Positions 1 through 8,744 of a stretch of 64,000 nucleotides of DNA are shown in pieces. Made by a program: the position numbers and the translations under genes. The notes below the pieces were generated by a model that saw only the letters and a list, made by a program, of their open reading frames with translations, searched no databases and was not told the DNA's origin. The DNA comes from DASUPK01 sp963724665 (GTDB lineage Bacteria > Actinomycetota > Thermoleophilia > Solirubrobacterales > 70-9), in contig CAVRVH010000012.1 in the NCBI GenBank assembly GCA_963724665.1, positions 930,001 to 994,000 on the forward strand, written 5' to 3'. Numbering within the stretch: the first letter of the stretch is position 1; each line of letters opens with the position of its first letter.

Positions 1-560
1 AACAGGGCCGTGTAGGTCCCCGTGAGCCCGATGTCAGCGCCCGCGGGAGAGCCCGGGTCGACGCCCACGCCGACCTGGCGGTACGACTTCGAGAGCAACA
101 CGGTGCGGTGCTCCGTACTGTGCATCCACGCGTTCACCGTCGCGCGGGGCGTGCTGAGACTCGCGGCGCCCCAGAACAGATCCTCGCCGACGCCCCAGGC
201 GCGAGCGCCGGACGTATAGCCCACGTTTGCGGCTCTCGATTCCGGGGTTCCATCTCCGTCGTGGGAGAAGAAATTCTCGGTGGTCATCGCGTCGGTGTGC
301 ACCTGCGCGGCCGAATCCAACAGCGGGTGCTCATGCACCGGCTTCGCGTGGTTGCGGGCGCGCTTCTTGTTGATCAGGCAGATCAGCGCCGCACGGGCCT
401 GATCGACCGTCTGGCTTGCCGCGGAAACAGGACCGCCCGAACAGGCGAGCGCCGACGGCGCCCATGCGCCGAGAACCATGGCGATCGTCAATCCGGTGGT
501 CAGTACAACATTGCGTGCAAATCGCCGGCTAGCGTTCTCCGGCATTGGCTTCTTGCCCAT
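1..560 (-). CDS. Secreted CAP/SCP-domain protein (partial, runs off the window)
   Basis: The frame is open from the start at 560 to the left edge, so only about 186 N-terminal residues are visible. A twin-Arg/Lys n-region and hydrophobic stretch end in APSALA-C, a Sec signal peptide (possibly a lipoprotein). The mature part has CAP-superfamily hallmarks: INKKRARN, a FFSHDG motif, GVGEDLFWG, and WMHSTEHRTVLL followed by YRQVGVGV. Bacterial CAP proteins are extracellular and often linked to cell-wall remodelling; their activity is mostly unknown. The gene is preceded on its own strand by a c-di-AMP riboswitch, which fits a cell-envelope role. The C-terminus is not visible. Confidence 0.9.
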   Translation of the reverse strand, partial: MGKKPMPENASRRFARNVVLTTGLTIAMVLGAWAPSALACSGGPVSAASQTVDQARAALICLINKKRARNHAKPVHEHPLLDSAAQVHTDAMTTENFFSHDGDGTPESRAANVGYTSGARAWGVGEDLFWGAASLSTPRATVNAWMHSTEHRTVLLSKSYRQVGVGVDPGSPAGADIGLTGTYTAL

Positions 561-579
561 TGCCGACCTCTCAGTCTTC

Positions 580-706
580 GTGCTTCCGGGGTTAGCTGGC
601 GGGCTCGCGCGGAATGAGTCGCGCTATGCCTTCTATTCGGCAATTCGCCCCTGGGACCTTGGGTCCCCCGGTCGCCTGCCCTGCGTGGGCTGGCGATTAA
701 GCAGGT
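580..706 (-). promoter_or_regulatory. c-di-AMP (ydaO-yuaA) riboswitch in the CAP-protein leader
   Basis: Read on the minus strand this leader contains, in order, the conserved blocks of the ydaO-yuaA class: GCTTAATC (702-695), CGGGGGACCCA, GGGGCGAAT, and CCCGCCAGCTAACCCCGG followed by AAGC near 582. It ends about 20 nt before the CAP start codon. In actinobacteria this class typically turns off peptidoglycan hydrolase and resuscitation-factor genes when c-di-AMP is high. That identification rests on motif recall and was not tested with a covariance model. Confidence 0.9.
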
Positions 707-792
707 CTTGGAGCGCGAAAACTTAGCAGGCCGGTCAGACATTCGTCCCGGTTTGCGAACTCACGGGTGCGCGGTAAACTCGCTAATACCGA

Positions 793-866
<74 letters not shown>

Positions 867-870
867 CTGG

Positions 871-898
871 CCGAGGGCCCTCGAAAGAGGGCCCTCGG
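871..898 (+). terminator. Hairpin after tRNA-fMet
   Basis: A 12-bp GC-rich stem (CCGAGGGCCCTC / GAGGGCCCTCGG) with a GAAA loop lies 4 nt after the tRNA, followed by GTGTTGG rather than a strong T run. Related hairpins follow each downstream tRNA 3' copy. Confidence 0.7.
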
Positions 899-1036
899 TG
901 TTGGACTGGCCGCTCGATCACTCGCTGCAACGGGTAGCCTCAAGGCGCGATGAGCCCGTCGATCGCTCGCCCAATTTCTCGCCTCATCGCGGACGGTCCG
1001 ACACGAGGCGGCGGAGAAGGGCTCGCCGGCCGCTGA

Positions 1037-2287
1037 ATGAGCCCCGCTTCTGCGCTCCTTGACGAGACCCTCCCATCCGGGGGCCGAGTCCATGTCATCG
1101 GCGCAGGGCCCGTTGGACTCATGTTGACGGCGTTGCTGCAGTCGATGGAGGGCTTTCCGGTGAGCCTCTATGAGAAGCGCCGCGAGTACACGCGCACCCG
1201 GATGGTCCAACTCGCGCCTTATCTCGTGGCGGATTCAGTCGAGAGCTACAGCGCCGACTACATCGACGGAGACACCGTCGCCGCAGTCTTCGATCCCGAA
1301 GAGCTCGACGAGGGCCTCGCGTTCCGAGGGTCCGTCTCCGGCGAGCTGATGGCAAATCTTCGCGAGTGGGCACAGGGGTTCTGTCCGCTCAACGCCATCG
1401 AGCACACGCTCAGCGATTTGATCGACACGAGCGGGTCGAGCGCGGTGCAACGCACTGAGGCCGACGTAACCGCGCAGGACGCGATCGCGATGCTCGAGCC
1501 GGGTGATCTCCTGGTCGACTGCACGGGCAGCGGGTCGCTGCTACGAGATCACCTGGCACCGGGCTCCAGCGACGAGGTCTTGGTTGAAGGCGCGAACACG
1601 CTGAACATCGCGCTCGAACACGCGCTGGTGATCACCTTCCTGTACGGCCAGACCTACGACTGCAACGAGTACTGCAAGTACTACAAGAACGCCGAAAACC
1701 CTCACTACAAGTTCATCCCGTTCGTCCACCGCACCTACTACGACGGCAGCGTCACCCACGTGACAGGAATCGTCCACATAACCGCTGACGAGTACGAGGC
1801 GATGCCGTCACATTTCGACGGCAAGTGGCTTCGCAGCAACTTTCCCGCGGTCGCGGAGTCGATGGACCACTTCATCGACAAGATCAAGCAGGAAACCAAT
1901 GGCGAGCTGGTCGGCGACCTGGCGATAGTCCGGATCCCGCTCGACGTGTATCGAGCGCGCAACGCGACCAACCGCGAATGGCGCAGGACGGGCCCCGATG
2001 ATCACCCCTTCTCCAGCTCCCCCGTGTTCCTGGCCGGCGATTCGGCAATCGGTTCTCCGTATTTCCAGTCGATCTCGCTCGGTTTCGAGTGCGCGATGTT
2101 CTTGGCGGGATTGATCGCTCAGCGTGAAGACCTGACGCTCAGCGAGATGCTCGACCGCTATGAGCTCCACATCTACAAGCAATGGCTTCGCGTCTACATG
2201 CGCAGCAAGATGATCTTTCACAACAAGGATCTGCTCGAGACAATCGACGACCGATTTGCGCTCCTCGACAAGCTGCGCATCTACTGA
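1037..2287 (+). CDS. FAD-dependent monooxygenase-like oxidoreductase
   Basis: 416 residues. An N-terminal Rossmann motif GAGPVG (about residues 22-27) binds the FAD ADP moiety, with YEKRREYTRTRM after beta-2. The late VFLAGDSAIGSP block matches the GD motif that contacts FAD ribityl in the p-hydroxybenzoate-hydroxylase/kynurenine-monooxygenase family. The substrate cannot be told from sequence. It is the only gene between the tRNA and the first tRNA-derived repeat, so it forms a one-gene island. Compared with its neighbours it uses more Tyr, Asn and Lys codons (for example the YDCNEYCKYYKNAENP stretch), which hints at a different origin. No strong Shine-Dalgarno precedes the chosen ATG. Confidence 0.8.
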   Translation: MSPASALLDETLPSGGRVHVIGAGPVGLMLTALLQSMEGFPVSLYEKRREYTRTRMVQLAPYLVADSVESYSADYIDGDTVAAVFDPEELDEGLAFRGSVSGELMANLREWAQGFCPLNAIEHTLSDLIDTSGSSAVQRTEADVTAQDAIAMLEPGDLLVDCTGSGSLLRDHLAPGSSDEVLVEGANTLNIALEHALVITFLYGQTYDCNEYCKYYKNAENPHYKFIPFVHRTYYDGSVTHVTGIVHITADEYEAMPSHFDGKWLRSNFPAVAESMDHFIDKIKQETNGELVGDLAIVRIPLDVYRARNATNREWRRTGPDDHPFSSSPVFLAGDSAIGSPYFQSISLGFECAMFLAGLIAQREDLTLSEMLDRYELHIYKQWLRVYMRSKMIFHNKDLLETIDDRFALLDKLRIY

Positions 2288-2452
2288 TCCTGCCCTCACC
2301 GCTCGGGTCGCAACGCAGTGGAAGTCGGTGGATCGCTTCAGGGCCGTTGAATGCATCAGCGCCGCAGAAGCAGCCATCGCCTAAGTCGTGGTTCCGCCGA
2401 CAAGGTGAGCGTTTCCGCCCGGCCGCGTACCAGTCCGCGCCGCGACATGCGG

Positions 2453-2600
<148 letters not shown>

Positions 2601-2733
2601 TCACGAAAGGGCCGCTAACGCGGCCCTTTCTCGTTGTTGGCGGCCTGCGGGATTGTTTGTGAGCAGGCATCAATATGCGTTGCCACGCTATTGAAAAAGC
2701 AAACAGCTGCTTTGCATGGAAAGGAACGCTTTT
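2601..2733 (+). repeat. Post-att segment shared with 22386-22515
   Basis: About 128 bp after the att core match the segment after att repeat 4 almost base for base, including GTGAGCAGGCATCAATATG and CCACGCTATTGAA, and end in a CTGCTTTGCATGGAAAGGA hairpin half. Together with the arm and core this makes a ~280-bp direct repeat flanking islands 2-4. Apart from repeats, the 2.63-3.01 kb stretch has no supported gene. Confidence 0.8.
2606..2629 (+). terminator. Hairpin after att repeat 1
   Basis: AAAGGGCCGC-TAAC-GCGGCCCTTT followed by CTCGTTG. It resembles a Rho-independent terminator and is nearly identical to the hairpin after att repeat 4. Confidence 0.65.
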
Positions 2734-2874
2734 CCAGGAGCGCTTGTCGCGCGACGCGGCAGCCCGGAACACACAAAAAAAGGAAGGGCGAGACCGCGAT
2801 GCTGGTGACTCTGTCAGGTGGATCGGCGGCGTGTCAACTGAAGTTTTCGTGGACGTATTCCGTGCTGAGGGAGT

Positions 2875-2923
2875 GCTGCTTTCCATGCAAAGCAGAACCG
2901 CTGCTTTTCGTCCAAAGCGGCTA
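2875..2923 (-). repeat. Double-hairpin repeat, copy 1
   Basis: Two adjacent hairpins with 6-nt loops: CTGCTTT-CCATGC-AAAGCAG, then GCTGCTTT-TCGTCC-AAAGCGGC. The orientation is defined by copies lying between SnoaL-like genes. This is a solitary copy. Confidence 0.85.
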
Positions 2924-3013
2924 TGTTGCGGGTGTAGCCAAGTACCCGACATGGCAGCTGCTCGCGGCGAACCGATTAGGCTTTCCTGATCTAAGAACGA
3001 GAGGATCGATCTC

Positions 3014-3298
3014 ATGGCGTACCTGCTGACGCATTTCTGGCCGGGTGGGACCGAGGATCAGTACAACGCGACAATTGCGGTGGTGCACCCTCCGGGAGGT
3101 CTGCCCGAGGGACAGAATTACCACGCCGCCGGGCCGACCGACGGGGGCATCCTGATCGCCGCCGTGTGGGAGTCCAAGGAACAATCCGACCGCTTCGTCC
3201 AAGACAAGCTGCTGCCAAGTCTGCCCATCGAGGGAGGCTTGACGGGCCCGCCCGAGGAGCGCGCCGCCGAGATCGTGAGTGGCGGCGTACACCAATAG
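3014..3298 (+). CDS. Small conserved hypothetical protein (possible dimeric alpha/beta barrel)
   Basis: 94 residues, with AGAGGA about 10 nt before the ATG. The layout beta (MAYLLTHFWPGG), helix (TEDQYNATIAVVHPPGG), beta (GGILIAAVWESKEQSDRFVQDKLLPSL) resembles the ABM/EthD-type dimeric alpha/beta-barrel fold, which covers heme-degrading and polyketide-tailoring mono-oxygenases as well as proteins of unknown role. I recognise no catalytic signature and assign no function. It sits between two solitary double-hairpin repeats. Confidence 0.72.
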   Translation: MAYLLTHFWPGGTEDQYNATIAVVHPPGGLPEGQNYHAAGPTDGGILIAAVWESKEQSDRFVQDKLLPSLPIEGGLTGPPEERAAEIVSGGVHQ

Positions 3299-3400
3299 AA
3301 ACCCGCCTGGCGGCGCGCGCGTTGCCACGCGGGCGGACCATCGGGTCGCTTCCTAACGCACGCCAGCAGACCGCCCTCTTATCGCGCCACTCGACGGCCG

Positions 3401-3446
3401 CCGCTTTCCACGCAAAGCAGCGGTGCTGCTTTTCGTCCAAAGCAAC
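3401..3446 (-). repeat. Double-hairpin repeat, copy 2
   Basis: CCGCTTTCCACGCAAAGCAG then GTGCTGCTTTTCGTCCAAAG. It has one change in the first loop and lies in the 244-bp gap between 3298 and 3543, which otherwise holds nothing recognisable. Confidence 0.8.
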
Positions 3447-3542
3447 CGCCTCCGCGCAGCGTGGTGCAGCGCTCTACGAGATCATCGAGCGCCTGCTGCG
3501 CTTCGACCCGCTGCCCTACGACCTGCGCTTGACACCTAGCCC

Positions 3543-4232
3543 TCAGGCAGGCGCCTTCGCCGAGGCGATCATCTCGCGGACGTCAGCCGCCGGCTCCGAA
3601 TAGGCGTCGCCGAGGGCGGACTCGACCGCGCTCATGTACTCCTCGGTCCAGGCCCGGAAGTCGTAGTCGATCGTGCGCAGGAACTCAAGAGACGCAGCGA
3701 GGCGGATGTCGGCGATCGAGGGGGAATCGCCGCCGATGAACTTGCGATCGTCCAGGAAGTGAGTGTGAATCGCCTCGAGCGGCCGCGCGATCGCGTCGGC
3801 CGCGTCCTGCGCCGACTTCGCCTTCACCTCGTCGTCGGCCTCCGACGTCGCCGTCTCGCCCGGGTACTGCGGAAAGCCAAGAGTCGGATACGTCGCGCGA
3901 AGGATCAGGGGGTAGAGCGTGCCGACCACGTAGAACATCGCGCTGTCCTGCATCGCACGCTCGGCCGGGTCCGTTGGATAGAACTGATCGAGCCCATCGC
4001 GGTTACAGAGGTACTGCATGATCGCGCAGCTCTCCCAGAGCGACTCCTTGGGCAGCCCCTCGTACTCGAGCGTAGGGGTGAGGTCGGCCGGGGACTTGGC
4101 GAGGAACTCGGGCGTGCCCTTGTTCCCCCACATCTCGACTTCTTCGAAGTCGTGCCCGCCCGCCCTCATCAGCACACGTACGGGCAGGTTGTTGACGCTC
4201 ACGGACAGGATGCTCAGCGTGTGATCAGCCAT
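3543..4232 (-). CDS. Glutathione S-transferase-like protein
   Basis: 229 residues. The start at 4232 is set by AAGGAGA 7 nt upstream; a longer in-frame extension lacks a ribosome site. The N-terminal thioredoxin-like domain (HTLSILSVSVNNLPVRVLM, then LTPTLEYEGLPKESLWESCAIMQYL) shows the GST cis-Pro plus E-S 'SNAIxxYL' glutathione-site pattern. The all-helical C-terminal domain ends with FIGGDSPSIADIRLAASLEFL, the N-capping box and hydrophobic staple motif of GSTs. Actinobacteria generally use mycothiol, so the thiol co-substrate may not be glutathione. The neighbours are repeat elements and a membrane protein, with no evident operon. Confidence 0.82.
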   Translation of the reverse strand: MADHTLSILSVSVNNLPVRVLMRAGGHDFEEVEMWGNKGTPEFLAKSPADLTPTLEYEGLPKESLWESCAIMQYLCNRDGLDQFYPTDPAERAMQDSAMFYVVGTLYPLILRATYPTLGFPQYPGETATSEADDEVKAKSAQDAADAIARPLEAIHTHFLDDRKFIGGDSPSIADIRLAASLEFLRTIDYDFRAWTEEYMSAVESALGDAYSEPAADVREMIASAKAPA

Positions 4233-4359
4233 GTGAACTCTCCTTAACCTTGTGGGGCTGCTCTGGCGACCGGCCCTCGGAGGCGAGTCTCTCAGAATCC
4301 GCCGGCACCAGGCACTTTGAGCTGCTGCCGAGGGGTCAATCAGCCCAGAGCTTCGAATA

Positions 4360-4403
4360 GCGCTCTTTCGATGCAAACCGTCGCTACTCGTCCAAAGCGA
4401 CGC
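4360..4403 (-). repeat. Double-hairpin repeat, degenerate copy 3
   Basis: GCTCTTTCGATGCAAACC and CGCTACTCGTCCAAAGCG retain the spacing and the TCGTCCAAAGC block but have mutated stems. Confidence 0.65.
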
Positions 4404-4409
4404 CTTTGT

Positions 4410-5087
4410 TCAGCTCGCCGATCCAAACAGCGCGTCCCCGAGGAGCTTGGCAGCGAAAACGAGACAAAGGACGACGACGATCGTCGCGTTCTCACGAACC
4501 ATCCACGAACGCACGTCCGCGAGGGTGGCGGTTCCCCGCTCACGCATCAGCAGGGAGATTGCGAGCGGGATGCCGGGTGCAAGCGTTCCCAAGAACACAA
4601 AGACCGCGAGCGCACCCGCCTGCGCACCCGCACTGACGCCGAGCTCGGCGACCGCAATCGCCGCGCCGATGGTGAGGAGAAGGTTCTTGGGTTTCGCCGC
4701 TGCCAGGAAAATGGCCATCCCTGCGGCTCTGGGCGTCGTCAGGCCGTCGACCTTCTGCATCCAGGCTGGAAGCTCGCTCTCGGCCCCATCGTCCACACGC
4801 CGGCGCCACTGCCGTGCGGCCACGATCAGCAATAGGAGCGCGAGACTGACCTGCACGGCGATCACCCAATCCGCGGGTCCGCCATCCTGACGAGCCTCTG
4901 CGCCGTCAGCCAGCAACAGCGCGAGAGTCGCGACGGCTCCGAGGCTCGTGGCCCAGCTTCCCACGAACACGGTCGCGCTCAACCGCCCGCCCGGGGCGAC
5001 AAGCATCAACACCACCGCGATCACCGCCACTGGACTCAGGGCGACGCCGATACCGAAGGCGAGAACCTCGCCTACCGCCTGGCTCAT
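4410..5087 (-). CDS. GAP-family membrane protein
   Basis: About 225 residues with six predicted membrane segments: AFGIGVALSPVAVIAVVLML, ATVFVGSWATSLGAVATLALLL, VIAVQVSLALLLLIVAA, an internal pair after AAKPKNLLLTIGAAIAVAELG, and a C-terminal helix ENATIVVVLCLVFAAKLLG. The SPxxxxxxxxML and AKPKNLLL signatures match the actinobacterial GAP family (Sap, sulfolipid-1-addressing protein-like), linked to lipid or small-molecule export. An alternative start at 5129 would add 14 polar residues. I prefer 5087 because the hydrophobic segment then begins near the N-terminus, though neither start has a clear Shine-Dalgarno. Confidence 0.78.
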   Translation of the reverse strand: MSQAVGEVLAFGIGVALSPVAVIAVVLMLVAPGGRLSATVFVGSWATSLGAVATLALLLADGAEARQDGGPADWVIAVQVSLALLLLIVAARQWRRRVDDGAESELPAWMQKVDGLTTPRAAGMAIFLAAAKPKNLLLTIGAAIAVAELGVSAGAQAGALAVFVFLGTLAPGIPLAISLLMRERGTATLADVRSWMVRENATIVVVLCLVFAAKLLGDALFGSAS

Positions 5088-5151
5088 GAGGGGGAAAGCG
5101 CTATCAGCACGCCCCCGGGCTCCGCTCATCCATCACCGGAGCGAACGTACT

Positions 5152-5240
5152 ACTGCTTTCCATGCAAAGCAGCGGTGCTGCTTTTCGTCCAAAGCGGCTA
5201 TTCGGACGGCCCGGCGGCTTCGAGGACTCGCCGGGCGCTA
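5152..5240 (-). repeat. Double-hairpin repeat, copy 4, with SnoaL 3' remnant
   Basis: A complete double hairpin (5152-5200) abuts a minus-strand remnant whose last codons read VLEAAGPSE then TAG, the typical C-terminus of the SnoaL-like family seen intact at 32 kb. Only about 11 codons of the gene remain. Confidence 0.8.
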
Positions 5241-5301
5241 CTGCGGGCGGGGCCTCTTGCGCGAGGCGTTCTCCTTGGGCGTGGGTGGGCGCTCTGCAGC
5301 C

Positions 5302-6672
5302 CTACTTCACCACGCGGATCAGCTTCTTGTTGACGAACTCCTCGATGCCGTAGCGGCCGAGCTCCCTGCCGAAGCCCGATCGCTTGACGCCGCCGAACGG
5401 CAGCTCGGCACCGTCGAGGCCGACTCCATTGACGTAGACCATCCCGGTAGCGAGGCCGTCTGCCACGCGAAGGGCCTGCTCAGGATCGTCGGAGAAGACG
5501 TACGAGCCGAGGCCGAACGGGGTGTCGTTCGCCAGCTCAATCGCCTCCTCCTCGGAGCCGACCCTGAAGACGCTCGCGACCGGCCCGAAGAACTCCTCGC
5601 GGTAAGCGTCATTCTCCGGAGTGACTCCGACCAGTACGGTGCTCGAGAAGTAGTTGTCCTTTCGATCCCCGCCAGCGGCTATTTCTGCGCCCTGTGCGAC
5701 CGCGCGGTCCAGCTGATCCTGCAGGGTCTCCGCAGCGGACGCTGACGAAAGTGGCCCCATCTCGGCGTCCTCGGACGTCGGGTCACCCGGCTCGGTGGCC
5801 GCCATCTTGGCCGTGAACTTCTCGAGGAACTCGTCGTAGAGCTCGTCGCCGACGATGAACCGCTTCGCCGCATTGCAGGACTGGCCAGTGTTGTCGAGGC
5901 GGCCGGCGACTGCGGCATCGACCGCTTCGTCGAGGTCTTCCGCTCCCAGCAGGACGAACGGATCGGAGCCGCCGAGCTCGAGCACCACCTTTTTTAGGTT
6001 GCGCCCGGCGATCTCCGCGACTGCGGCTCCGGCCCGCTCGGAGCCGGTCAGCGAGACGCCGTGGACTTGCGGATCGGCGATCACCTCGGCGATCTGCTCG
6101 TTCGAGGCGAGAATGGTCTGGTAGGCGCCGTCGGGGAAGCCGGCGTCCGCCATCACCGTCTGAATCGCCTCCGCCGACTCGGGGCACTGGTGCGCCGGCT
6201 TGAGCAGGATCGTATTGCCCACGACGAGGTTCGGCCCCGCGAAGCGGGCGACCTGGTAGTAGGGAAAGTTCCAGGGCATGATCCCCAGCAGCGGGCCCAC
6301 CGACGTCTTGCGAACCAGGGCGGTGCCGTCGCCCGCCAGCAGCTTGATCGGCTCGTCCGCGAGGAACTCCTCCGCGTTGTCGGCGTAGTAGCTGTAGATG
6401 TCGGCGCAGAAATCCACCTCGCCCAGGGCCTGCTCCATCGGCTTGCCCATCTCCCGCACGATGATCTCGGCCAGCGTCTCCCGCCGCTCGGAGTGAAGCT
6501 GGGCCACCTTCTTGACCAGCGCGGCCCGCTCAGAGACGGAGGTCTTCACCGCCCAGCTGCGGTGGGCCTCGGTCGCCGCGGCGATCGCCGCCGCGAGATC
6601 CTCGTCGGAGATCTGCGGATACTCCCTGACGGTCTCGCCGGTTGCCGGGTTGACGACTGAGTATTTGCCCAT
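5302..6672 (-). CDS. NAD(P)-dependent succinate-semialdehyde dehydrogenase-like
   Basis: 456 residues, a normal length for aldehyde dehydrogenases. The ATG at 6672 is preceded by GAGGAGGG at the right spacing. N-terminal YSVVNPATGETV, the MPWNFPY oxyanion/cofactor region, LKPAHQCP, the general-base ELGGSDPF block and the catalytic cysteine in NTGQSCNAAKRF are all present, as is the C-terminal GVKRSGFGRELGRYGIEEFVN. The family oxidises succinate semialdehyde and related aldehydes; NAD versus NADP preference cannot be read. It appears monocistronic between two double-hairpin repeats. Confidence 0.92.
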   Translation of the reverse strand: MGKYSVVNPATGETVREYPQISDEDLAAAIAAATEAHRSWAVKTSVSERAALVKKVAQLHSERRETLAEIIVREMGKPMEQALGEVDFCADIYSYYADNAEEFLADEPIKLLAGDGTALVRKTSVGPLLGIMPWNFPYYQVARFAGPNLVVGNTILLKPAHQCPESAEAIQTVMADAGFPDGAYQTILASNEQIAEVIADPQVHGVSLTGSERAGAAVAEIAGRNLKKVVLELGGSDPFVLLGAEDLDEAVDAAVAGRLDNTGQSCNAAKRFIVGDELYDEFLEKFTAKMAATEPGDPTSEDAEMGPLSSASAAETLQDQLDRAVAQGAEIAAGGDRKDNYFSSTVLVGVTPENDAYREEFFGPVASVFRVGSEEEAIELANDTPFGLGSYVFSDDPEQALRVADGLATGMVYVNGVGLDGAELPFGGVKRSGFGRELGRYGIEEFVNKKLIRVVK

Positions 6673-6829
6673 TGCTTCCCTCCTCATGCCTTCGCATGGC
6701 GTGGTCGTTGAACTGCCTGATTCCTTGCCAGGCTAGCCGCTGTCCTTCCGCGAGGCGGGCGGCCGAGAATCACTCCGGCCGGAATCCTCGACCCCAAAGA
6801 CAAGACACGCTACGGATGCTGGACAAGGG

Positions 6830-6919
6830 TCGCTTTCCATGCAAAGCGCCGCTTCTCGTCCAAAGCGGCTATCTGACGGCTACGTCTCCGAGCGACTCAG
6901 CTGCCGCATTCACGCGAAG
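6830..6919 (-). repeat. Double-hairpin repeat, copy 5, with extended tail
   Basis: The first hairpin (CGCTTTCCATGCAAAGCG) and the second (GCCGCTTCTCGTCCAAAGCGGC) are followed by a ~50-nt tail, CTGACGGCTACGTCTCCGAG and onward, that is also present after copy 9 at 16347-16393. The 337-bp gap 6673-7009 otherwise holds no gene. Confidence 0.8.
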
Positions 6920-7009
6920 GGAGCACTTACGGATGACGTCCCGCTCGCTGCACCCGCCCGGTATAGGTTGTAGGTTGAGGCCATCGGGGGATCGCAAACG
7001 AAGGGGCAC

Positions 7010-7894
7010 ATGAGGGTGAAGGTCCCGACCGCAGGACTCTCCTTGATCGCCTTGCTCGCAGCTGCGGTCCTGCCGTCGGCCGCCTCGGGCTCGATCGTAG
7101 TCGGCAGCACCCTGTCGAATCCCCCAAGCGCAAACGGCACCTGCGGATCCTCAGTTCCCTCCTGCACGATCCTCCCAACGGTTTCCTCGGATCCGCTCAA
7201 ATCCCCGGTCAACGGCGCCGTGGTCTCATGGAGCACGCTTGGTGGAAGCGGAACCGTCGGCACCTACGGAGACCTGCGGCTGCGGATCATCCGAGACGCC
7301 GGTGGTGGCAACTACACGGCGCTGCGCTCCGGCCCGACCACCTCGATCCCCACCTCAGCCGGACATCCGATGATCACAACGCTCGTGAACCCGGGGCTGC
7401 CAATCGGTCAAAACGAATACGTCGGTGTCGATGCGCTTAATGGCGCCGCCCTCGCACAGCGGGTCGTCGCAACCGGTTTCACCTACGTGGGCTGGGACCC
7501 ACCCCTCCCCGACGGGACGACCCTCCCTCCGGATTTCGCTGGCGGCCGTGAGATGCTCTACCAAGCGACGATCGAGCCCACCAACACCTTCGGCATCGGC
7601 GCGGTCACCCGAAACAAGAAGAGGGGCACCGCGACGGTCAATCTGACTCTGCCTAACCCCGGTGAGCTCGCCGGGTCGGGCAAAGGCGCCAAGGTCGCCA
7701 GCGCCGCAGGGGCCGTGATCAGCAAGTCCGTCGCGGCGGGTCCGGTGGGACTGTTGATCAAGGCCAAGGGAAAGAAGAAGCGGAAGCTGAACGAGACCGG
7801 CAAGGTGAAGCTCAACGTGGCAATCACCTATGCGCCCACCAGCGGCGCCCCCCACACGCAGTCGACGAAGGTGAAGCTGAAGAAGAACATCTGA
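7010..7894 (+). CDS. Secreted protein with C-terminal domain shared with the 29.5-kb protein
   Basis: 294 residues. The signal peptide is MRVKVPTAGLSLIALLAAAVLPSAASG. The middle is Ser/Thr/Gly-rich and beta-like (SPVNGAVVSWSTLGGSGTVGTY, YTALRSGP), with a Cys pair CGSSVPSC. The last ~100 residues (NTFGIGAV, GTATVNLTLPNPGEL, KSVAAGPVGLLIKAKGKKK, KVKLNVAITYAPTSG, STKVKLKK) match the C-terminus of the protein at 29498-30334 position for position, so the two are paralogues carried by different islands. This looks like a surface beta-sandwich protein; function unknown. Confidence 0.8.
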   Translation: MRVKVPTAGLSLIALLAAAVLPSAASGSIVVGSTLSNPPSANGTCGSSVPSCTILPTVSSDPLKSPVNGAVVSWSTLGGSGTVGTYGDLRLRIIRDAGGGNYTALRSGPTTSIPTSAGHPMITTLVNPGLPIGQNEYVGVDALNGAALAQRVVATGFTYVGWDPPLPDGTTLPPDFAGGREMLYQATIEPTNTFGIGAVTRNKKRGTATVNLTLPNPGELAGSGKGAKVASAAGAVISKSVAAGPVGLLIKAKGKKKRKLNETGKVKLNVAITYAPTSGAPHTQSTKVKLKKNI

Positions 7895-8049
7895 GCCGAG
7901 CCCCAAGCGGGGACGGGTTCGGCCCTTGGCAGCGCAGCGGCGGAGCTGCAGTACCGCCGGCCATAGCGCTGGCCCCATGCGGAGGAGCACCCCCTAACTC
8001 GGTGCGCTGACGACTCCTATGCGGGAGATGCGAGCGCCCGGGTCGAAGA

Positions 8050-8072
8050 CCGCTGCTTTCCATGCAAAGCAG
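8050..8072 (-). repeat. Double-hairpin repeat, copy 6 (first hairpin only)
   Basis: CTGCTTTCCATGCAAAGCAG is intact; the second hairpin is decayed to GGGCAAAGCCCG. The 366-bp gap 7895-8260 holds this and no supported gene. Confidence 0.75.
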
Positions 8073-8260
8073 TCATCCTGGGGCAAAGCCCGATTACTTA
8101 GAACTTAGGTACCGTGCGCTAGGGTGCTCCTGGTCGGCTCCGTGTAGCAAGGACCATCCCACCGGGGCCACCGCATCACTCGCTTCGCGCGGGGTTTCCC
8201 CTGTTCCTTCCCTGCGACCCAATCCAGAGGGAACGCAATTCGATTGGAAGGAACAAGCTT

Positions 8261-8455
8261 ATGCCAGCGATCATCGTGCAGAGCAACGGCACCATCCAGC
8301 AAGACTCCAACGTCCTCCTCTACGAGGATATTCAGCCGGAGCACCTGGCCAGCGATCACCACGCGGCCCAACTGATCGAGCGCGTGGGATGGGCGGTTAG
8401 CGAGGCAAAGGACGCCGAGGACAGCGGGTCCAGTAAGGGAGTCCTCGACCAATAA
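8261..8455 (+). CDS. Small hypothetical protein
   Basis: 64 residues, acidic, with GGAAGGAAC 8 nt before the ATG. MPAIIVQSNGTIQQDSNVLLYEDIQPEHLASDHHAAQ suggests a short beta-rich N-terminus and a helix. No family recognised. The gap to the next small ORF is 67 bp on the same strand, so the two may be co-transcribed. Confidence 0.55.
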   Translation: MPAIIVQSNGTIQQDSNVLLYEDIQPEHLASDHHAAQLIERVGWAVSEAKDAEDSGSSKGVLDQ

Positions 8456-8522
8456 GTCGCGTCGAACGAGCGGTCCCTCCGGAGGCCGTTCGACCAAGGT
8501 TCTAGAACTAGACTCGCGCCCA

Positions 8523-8744
8523 ATGGCAGTGGTGATCTTCCTGAAACCCAAGACCCGCAAGGGCCGCGAGATCCTCGAGAGGCTCGAGGAGGAGGTCAAT
8601 GCGAAGCCGATGCCGGTCATCGAAGACGGCACCCGCCGCTACTACCTGGACGGCAAGGATGCGGACGCCGACGCCTTCGACCCGCTGCTCGACAAGATCG
8701 CCTCGGACTGGCGGGACCACGTCAGCAACTCGACTCCGACCTAG
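8523..8744 (+). CDS. Small hypothetical protein
   Basis: 73 residues, highly charged: MAVVIFLKPKTRKGREILERLEEEV, then a Tyr-Leu-Asp-Gly turn and DPLLDKIASDWRDHV. The reading looks protein-like (charged helix, hydrophobic beta start), but I know no family. A -10-like TAGAAC/TAGACT precedes the ATG closely, so a leaderless mRNA is possible. Confidence 0.5.
   Translation: MAVVIFLKPKTRKGREILERLEEEVNAKPMPVIEDGTRRYYLDGKDADADAFDPLLDKIASDWRDHVSNSTPT

Noticed and set aside
108..617. 169-codon + strand frame at the left edge
   Set aside because: It is antisense to the CAP-domain gene, whose motifs are unmistakable on the minus strand.
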